Shown here: one piece after another, positions 57,881-64,000 of the stretch
How the letters are laid out: each line of letters begins with the position of its first letter
How positions within the stretch are numbered: position 1 is the stretch's first letter
NCBI GenBank assembly: GCA_037176705.1
Contig: CM073893.1
Coordinates: 29,797,182-29,861,181 of the forward strand
Source: Molossus alvarezi
Taxonomy: Eukaryota > Chordata > Mammalia > Chiroptera > Molossidae
Direction of reading: 5' to 3'
Length of the DNA stretch: 64,000 nucleotides
Position numbers and translations under genes: made by a program
The notes under the pieces: model-generated
Seen by the model: only the letters and a program-made list of their open reading frames with translations
What the model was told of the DNA's origin: nothing
The model's database searches: none

Positions 57881-59092
57881 GGAAGATAATTTTTCTTATT
57901 AAAATTTAAGAAGACTTTGGATGTATTGCATTTTTACAACTTAATATCTGTCATGCTGATATACCAAACTAGGAAATGTATAATCACAGAATGAACTCAA
58001 CTATATCTCAGTTTCCAAATAAATAATAATAATAATAGTAATGATAAAACACCATTTCCAATCCACAGTGTACAAAGTTTTTTATAGAGTTTTGTTGTTT
58101 TTTTAAATACAAAATAAGAATAATATTAAATGGAGTCATATTCCCAGGAAATGAAAAAAACAGGAATATCTGAATAGTGAAAAAGAATTCATGTTCTGGG
58201 TTTGATCATGCCTAGATTCCAGGAAGTTGTCCTTACATCTGGGAATATTCAGAAAAGGAGACATCTCTGCCTTTAACTGGTCAGTGCAAAATAATTGTTC
58301 AGTGACTAAGTCCAATGTAGTTATAGGAAAAGCTGCACTGTCTGAAAAATACAGGGTGGCAATATATAATAAAAAGCTTCTTTACCTGGTCATGTATTTG
58401 TGGAATGTGAAGCATCTGGGCAAATAAGGTGACTCAGAACAACTGATATGAAACTTGAACTGTGGACTATTTTTTTTAAACTGTATATTTGATTGATTGC
58501 CAGATACAGCCTCCTAGAATAAACCTTGGGGTTGATTACCTTGGGAGAATATGACACTGATCCTACAAAAGAGTACACTTATGAGTGTGAAAGTGGTGCT
58601 AATTAAATGGATGGTAGAGAGCTGGCATAAATCATTACTGTTGCTAGCAAATTTGAAGGTAGGGTCACCCAAGTGATGACACCAGATTTCTTGAAGTGAT
58701 TTTATATTTTTGTAACCAAAAGTGATTACCAGTTCATTGAAATAAGAGACTTTGTCAAAGTATTCTGTATTCCTAGTTATGGGCTCAGAGAAGTATGAGT
58801 TCAATAAATATTTGCTAAATATATTAAAGAATAAATAAAGGAAAGACTATCCTTATTTTGTGTTTAAACCATCCTTTCTTCAAAATTACAGTATGCAAAT
58901 GTTTAAGGAAAATGAAATCTACAAAAAAAGTAGAACACAACAATTACGGCACAAAAAATTTGAGGAAAAATAAAAATGCTTTGTAATTTACACCTAGATT
59001 AATTGTGAATGTTGACAGATTAACTATCACAGTTTTATTCACATAAATAAAAAATGATTTAAATTATCAATATACTAAGATGATTTTTAAAA
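57881..59092. other. Intergenic sequence with an AAT repeat
   Basis: An (AAT)n stretch at 58,018-58,046; otherwise unrecognised. Frames at 58,227-58,427 and 58,514-58,804 (minus) lack any signature. Confidence 0.45.
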
Positions 59093-59104
59093 GGAAAGAA
59101 TACT

Positions 59105-59346
59105 TGCCCTGGCCGGTTTGGCTCAGTGGTTGGAGCGTCGGCCTGCGGTACAGAGAGACCCGGGTTAGGTTCCCGCTATGGGCACATACCTTGGTTGCAG
59201 TTTGTCCCCGGCCCTGGTTGGTCGTGCGGGTGGCAGCCACTCAATGTGTCCCTTTCACATCAATGTTTCTCTCTCTCTCTTCCTCTCTCTCCCTCCTGCT
59301 CTATCTGAACAAAAAATGGAAAAATGTCCTCGGGTGAGGATTAAAA

Positions 59347-59385
<39 letters not shown>

Positions 59386-59387
59386 AT
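59105..59387 (+). mobile_element. SINE, hairpin-tailed VES group, young copy with (TAAA)n tail (+)
   Basis: Head GCCCTGGCCGGTTTGGCTCA at 59,106, hairpin TCCTCGGGTGAGGA at 59,327-59,340, then an A-rich tail of about ten TAAA units. Perfect duplication GGAAAGAATACT at 59,093 and 59,388. Confidence 0.96.
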
Positions 59388-59399
59388 GGAAAGAATACT

Positions 59400-60186
59400 G
59401 ATTTTTAACTTACTATAACATTTTTACATAAAGTATGCTAAATTTTCTAACTCCCATCTTCATATTATGTAAAAATGCAACTTTAAAATATTGTCAAAAT
59501 AGTTAATTTCCTAGAATTAATTATGGAATGAGTCATACATATATGGCCCTCATTACTACCACATTTGTTATAATTTTCATATACTATTACACTTATTAAA
59601 TTATCCTGAATATTTAATTATATAACTTTTGCCTTTTATGATAGGGTAGAGTGAAGAAATGCATTACTTGGAGGTTTTTAGCTGCAATGGAATGTAAATT
59701 TTAAGAAAAATAGTAGAATATGAGGGGAAAAAAATCTAAGTAAAAGATATAGATCAATTAAGATAAAGACTGAAAATTAATATTTAAAGTGCTCTGGAGG
59801 AAATCATTTGTGTTATTTATATAGTTATATAATAGTGTTACTTAAGATTATTATATTTATATATTAATTTGTGTTTACATATTTGTTTATTTTTTGTTTG
59901 TTTTAACTAGCTGTGTAAGTCAATATCGTTCTTTAGAGTTTAGAATATGCCAATAATAACATCTGGTAGGATGCAGTGTAATAAATTATATATGTTAAAT
60001 ATAGGAGAGCCTGGATTAATTAATTGTATTTCCATTTTTAAGTAATAAATATGTACATTCTGTGTGGTTAAAATAAGTACAGGGAAGAACAAAAAGATGA
60101 AAGAATAATGAGAAGGAAGGCAGCACTGGCAGGTCAATTTTAAAAGAGGAATAAGATGAAGAAGAAAATTGAGATGAAAAATACAT
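59400..60186. other. AT-rich sequence, nothing assigned
   Basis: No recognised repeat or exon. Confidence 0.45.
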
Positions 60187-60650
60187 AATGAGCGGTCTTT
60201 CGGCCACCAGCCTCTGGATGTCCACCAACCTCCCCGCGCCTGAGTGAACACTACGCCCACGCACACTCCCCACTCCCGCAACCCCGCCACCTGCGCAGGC
60301 AGCAGACACACAGCGGGCCTGCTCCGCCACACTTCCTCTCCCAATAGCGCCCACTGGCTGGGGGAGGCGCTGTGGGCGCCATGGGAGCACCGCCTCCTCT
60401 TCCTCCTGCCTCCTCCTCTTCTCTTCCCCACTCCAGTTCCCACTCCGGGGCAGGGAAATGCTCCAATTGTGAGGGTGAAAGTTATAGCTGGAATAGGTCT
60501 TGCCAAGAGGGATATCTTGGGATCTAGTGATCAATATGTAAAAGTCTTATTATATGACCCAATGAATGGAGTTTTAACAAGAGTGCAAACAAAGACCATT
60601 AAAATGACTTTGAATCCAAAGTGGAATGAAGAAATATAATTCAGAATAAT
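60187..60650 (+). pseudogene. NEDD4 (pseudogene): NEDD4 5' retrocopy fragment (C2 domain), broken
   Basis: From 60,454 one frame reads like the start of the C2 domain of NEDD4, the HECT-type E3 ubiquitin ligase: [19 protein letters not shown], then [16 protein letters not shown] and LNPKWNEEI. The YDPMNGVLT stretch fits NEDD4 rather than NEDD4L. The C2 domain normally targets the ligase to membranes in a calcium-dependent way. The Asp-Pro-Tyr after the SSD is changed to Asp-Gln-Tyr, and a TAA (60,637) replaces the Leu codon after NEEI. The coding part continues without introns, as in a processed copy. Upstream, 60,187-60,453 is GC- and CpG-rich, which fits a 5' leader or alternative first exon but is unlike the N-terminus I know (MATCAVEVFG). 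The copy stops at about 60,650, exactly where L1-C begins; WW and HECT domains are absent from the window. Confidence 0.88.
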
Positions 60651-60756
60651 AAAATGGCGGCAGAGTGAATGGAAGCTATACAGACCATCTCCTAGGACCA
60701 AACTGGAATTACAATGAAAATAAAGACAAATTGTTAGGAAAAAGCAACAGAAAAGC

Positions 60757-63700
60757 ACTAGACCAAATGGACTTAATAGATATCTACAGAGAATTACACC
60801 CCAAAACTATAGAAATCACATTCTTCTCAAGTGCAGATGGGACATTCTTAAATATAGACCACATGTTAGGACATACAATAAGTCTCTACAAGTTCAAGAA
60901 GATTGAAATCATATCAAGTATCTTCTCAGATCACAATGGCATGAAACTAGAAATCAATTGCAACAAGAACATGCAAACACATTTGAACACAAAAAAGAAA
61001 AATAGCATGTTATTAAACAATGAATGGGTTACTGAGGAGATCAAGGAAGTAATTAAAAAATTCCTGGAAACCATTGAAAATGAACACACAACAACACAAA
61101 ATCTATGGGATGCAGTGAAAGCAGTTCTGATAGGGAAGTTCATAGCACTACAAGCCTACCTCATGAAACAAGAAAATTTTCTAATTGACTGTCTAACCTC
61201 ACAACTTAAGAATTAGAAAGCATACAAAAAGAAAAGCCCAGAGCAAGTAGAAGGAAGGAAATAGTAAAGATCAGAGCAGAAGTAAATGACATAGACACCA
61301 AAAAGAACAATTCAAAGGATCAATGAAACAAAGACTGGTTTTTCAAAAAGATAAACAAGATTGATGGACCCTTAGCTAGGCTCACCCAGAAACAATGAGA
61401 GAGAACCCAAATACACAAAATCAGAAATGAAAGAGAAGTAACAACTGACACCACAGAAATACAAAAGATGGTTAACAACTACTATGAACAATTATATGGC
61501 AACAAATTTGACAATCTAAGCAAAATGGACAAATTTCTAGAAACACATAGTCTCCCAAAGCTGGACCAGGAAGTGATAGAAAACTTGAACAGACCAATAA
61601 CAATAGAAGAAATTGAAGACATAATCAAGACTCTCCCAAAAAACAAAAGCCCAGGCCCGGATGGCATCACTAGAGAGTTTTACCGAACATTCAAAGAAGA
61701 ACTAACACCCATTCTCCTCAAACTATTTCAAAAAATTCAACAAGAAGGAAGACTTCCAAACTCGTTTTATGAAGCCAGCATTATGCTAATTCCAAAACCA
61801 GAAAAAGATATTACAAAAAAAGAAAACTACAGGCAAATATTCTTGATGAACAAAGACACCAAAATCCAGAACAAAATACTAGCAAATCGGATACAGCAAT
61901 ACATCAAAAAAATTATTTACTATGACCAAGTGGTATTCATCCCAGGGATGCAAGGGTGGTACACTATTCGCAAATCACCACAAAAACAAAATGAAGAATA
62001 AAAACCACATGGTCATATCAATAAATGCCGGAAAAGTCTTTGACAAAATTCAGCATCCATTTCTTTTTTTTTTTTTTTTAATCCTCACCCGAGGACATTT
62101 TTTCCATTTTTTGTACAGACAGAGTTGGAGGGAGAGAGAGGAAGAGAGAGAGAGGGAAACATCGATGTGAAAGGGACACATCGAGTGGCTGCCACCCACA
62201 TGACCAACCACGGCCGGGGACAAACTGCAACCGAGGTACATGCCCTTAGCGGGAACTGAACCCGGGTCTCTCCGGACTGCAGTCGGAATCAGCATCCATT
62301 TCTGATAAAAATGCTCAGCAATTTGGAAATAGAGGGATCATATCTCGACATAATAAAGGCCATATATGAAAGACCTACAGCCAACATCATACTCAATGGG
62401 CAAAAATTAAGAGCATTTCCATTAAGATCAGGAACAAGACAAGGATTCCCACTTTCTCCACTTTTATTTAACATAGTACTGGAAGTCTTAGCCACAGCAA
62501 TCAGACAGGAAGAAAAAATAAAAGGGATCCAAATTGGAAAGGAGGAAGCGAAACTGTCATTATATGCAGATGATATAATACTATACTTAGAAAACCCCAA
62601 AGACTCCTTTAAAAATTTACTAGATTTAATAAATGAATATGGAAAAGTAGTAGGATACAAAATTAACATCAAGAAATTGATGGCATTCTTATACACCAAT
62701 GATGAACTCACAGAAAGAGAAACTAAGAAAACAATCCCATTTACTATTGAGGCAAAAAAAATTAAGATACCTAGGAATAAACTTAACCAAAGAAATAAAG
62801 GACCCATTCCCTGAAAACTACAGGTCATTGAAAAAAGATATAGAGGAAGATATAAAAAAGTGGAAGCACATACCCTGTTCATGGTTCGGAAGAACTAACA
62901 TCATTAAAATGTCCATACTACCCAAAGCAATCTATAGATTCAATGCAATCCCCATCAAAATACCAACAGCATACTTCACAGAACTAGAACAAATACTTCA
63001 AAAGTTTATATGGAACTAAAAAAGACCTTCAATACCCACAGCAATCTTTCAAAAGAAGAACAAAGTTGGAGGGATCACATTACCAGATTTCAGGTTATAC
63101 TACAAAGCCACTGTAATCAAAACAGCCTGGTACTGGCACAAGAACAGGCAGATAGATCAGTGGAACAGAACAGAGAACCATGAAATAAACCCAAGACACT
63201 ATGCTCAATTAATATTTGACAAAGTTGGCAAGAGCACACAGTGGAGTAAAGACAGCCTCTTTAATAAATGGTGTTGGGAAAATTGGACAGCTACATGCAA
63301 AAAAAATGAAACTAGACCATCAACTTACACCATACACAAGAATAAACTCAAAATGGATAAAAGACTTAAATGTGTCTCATGAAACCTTAAAAATCCTAGA
63401 AGAAACTGTAGGCAACAAAATTCCGGGCATCATACGCAGCAGAATTTTCAGTGATACATTACATAAGGCTACAGAAACAAAGGAGAAAATAAACTCATGG
63501 GACTACATCAAACTCAAAAGCTTCTTCACAGCAAAAGGAACAACTACCAAAGTGGAAAAGCAACCACTGTATGGGAGAGCATAATTGCCAATGATACATC
63601 AGACAAGTGGTTAATTTCCAATATATATAGAGTGCTCATACAGCTCAAAAAAAGGAAGACAAAGAATCCAATTTAGAAAATGGGCAGAGGAACTAAATAG

Positions 63701-64000
63701 ACACCTCTCCGAACAGGACATACAAATGGCTAAGAGACATATGAAGAAATGCTTATCATCACTAAGCATCAGAGAGATGCAAATTAACAATGAGGTATCA
63801 CCTCACACCTGTCAGAATGGCCGCCATCTACAAATCATCAAACAACAAGTGTTGGCCAGGGTATGGAGAAAAGGGGACTCTAGTACACTGTTGGTGGGAA
63901 TGCAGACTGTTGCAGCCACAATGGAAACAATATGGTGTTACCTCAAAAAATTAAAAATTGAACTTCCATTTGACCCAGTGATCCCACTTCTAGGAATATA
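60757..64000 (+). pseudogene. L1-C ORF2, 5'-deleted and broken, partial
   Basis: Begins at 'cactagaccaaatggactta' (endonuclease C-terminal half). The catalytic His is kept (SDHNG, codon 60,932-60,934), unlike in L1-A and L1-B. The RT has [10 protein letters not shown] (61,650) and YADD intact (62,563-62,574). A 224-bp SINE insertion, an early stop after 61,216 and frameshifts near 62,000, 62,760 and 63,020 inactivate it. The window ends inside the C-terminal region. Confidence 0.93.
62065..62288 (-). mobile_element. SINE, hairpin-tailed VES group, 5'-truncated, inside L1-C (minus)
   Basis: Minus-strand tail T17, hairpin TCCTCGGGTGAGGA, B-box 'cgggttcagttcccgc', but the first ~35 bp of the head with the A-box are missing (it ends at 'ggactgcagtcgg'). 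Perfect duplication TCAGCATCCATTTCT at 62,050 and 62,289. It was inserted after L1-C. Confidence 0.95.

Larger units (their letters stand above)
60651..64000 (+). mobile_element. L1-C, internally deleted LINE-1 (+), runs off the window
   Basis: The first ~105 bp are the intact L1 5' end (AAAATGGCGGCAGAGTGAAT ... AAGCAACAG). At about 60,752-60,756 the sequence jumps to the ORF2 endonuclease part, deleting the rest of the 5'-UTR, ORF1 and the first ~500 bp of ORF2. It continues to the end of the window near the ORF2 C-terminus. A SINE interrupts it at 62,065. The reading frame is broken in several places. Confidence 0.95.

Noticed and set aside
59940..60534. Two long minus-strand frames (188 and 172 codons) through the GC-rich block
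   Set aside because: They overlap the sense NEDD4 retrocopy and an AT-rich flank, with no domain signature; GC-rich DNA has few stops.
60244..60639. NEDD4-like frame as a functional small C2-domain gene
   Set aside because: It lacks introns and the second half of the C2 domain, has a stop right after NEEI and a changed residue in a conserved loop, and runs straight into L1.

Overview
The window is mammalian intergenic DNA from a bat, probably a yangochiropteran (vespertilionid, molossid or miniopterid grade). The diagnosis rests on some 26 tRNA-derived SINEs of the bat VES type ('...gtgtggctcagtggttgagc...', B-box, CT-rich 3' part) and on three long bat-type LINE-1 copies. The background is AT-rich. 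I found no intact protein-coding gene, no CRISPR array and no functional RNA gene. The open reading frames seen are chance frames, L1 fragments or frames through simple repeats. Everything recognisable is a mobile element, a retropseudogene or a simple repeat.

Layout. 1-17.7 kb: AT-rich sequence with scattered SINEs, old L1, L2 and MaLR remnants, a 113-bp direct duplication (5.9/6.5 kb) and a long CCTT tract (9.8 kb). 17.8-19.7 kb: an old minus-strand L1 into which a full-length 7SK RNA retropseudogene was inserted. 19.7-32.9 kb: unassigned old sequence, many SINEs, one L1 remnant with a twin-priming inversion (24.2-24.7 kb), MIR and MER5-like fossils. 32.9-39.7 kb: a nested locus in which one SINE tail was interrupted by a near-full-length L1 (L1-A) and a second SINE. 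43.1-49.3 kb: a second near-full-length L1 (L1-B). 50-60 kb: old L1 ORF1 and ORF2 fossils, a decayed endogenous retroviral gag piece (56.3-56.6 kb) and SINEs. 60.2-64 kb: a retrocopied 5' piece of NEDD4 (C2 domain) that ends abruptly at the 5' end of a third L1 (L1-C), which runs out of the window.

How the parts relate: the L1s are the likely machinery behind the SINEs, the 7SK copy and the NEDD4 copy; many insertions carry poly(A) tails and target-site duplications. All three long L1 copies are coding-dead. L1-A and L1-B share a 226-bp perfectly identical stretch in otherwise roughly 10% diverged sequence, and this stretch carries a His-to-Tyr change at the endonuclease active site, which suggests gene conversion. 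The most novel-looking signal is a short 3'-terminal hairpin in one SINE group, whose stem is kept by paired substitutions between copies. I did not find an undescribed multi-gene system here.
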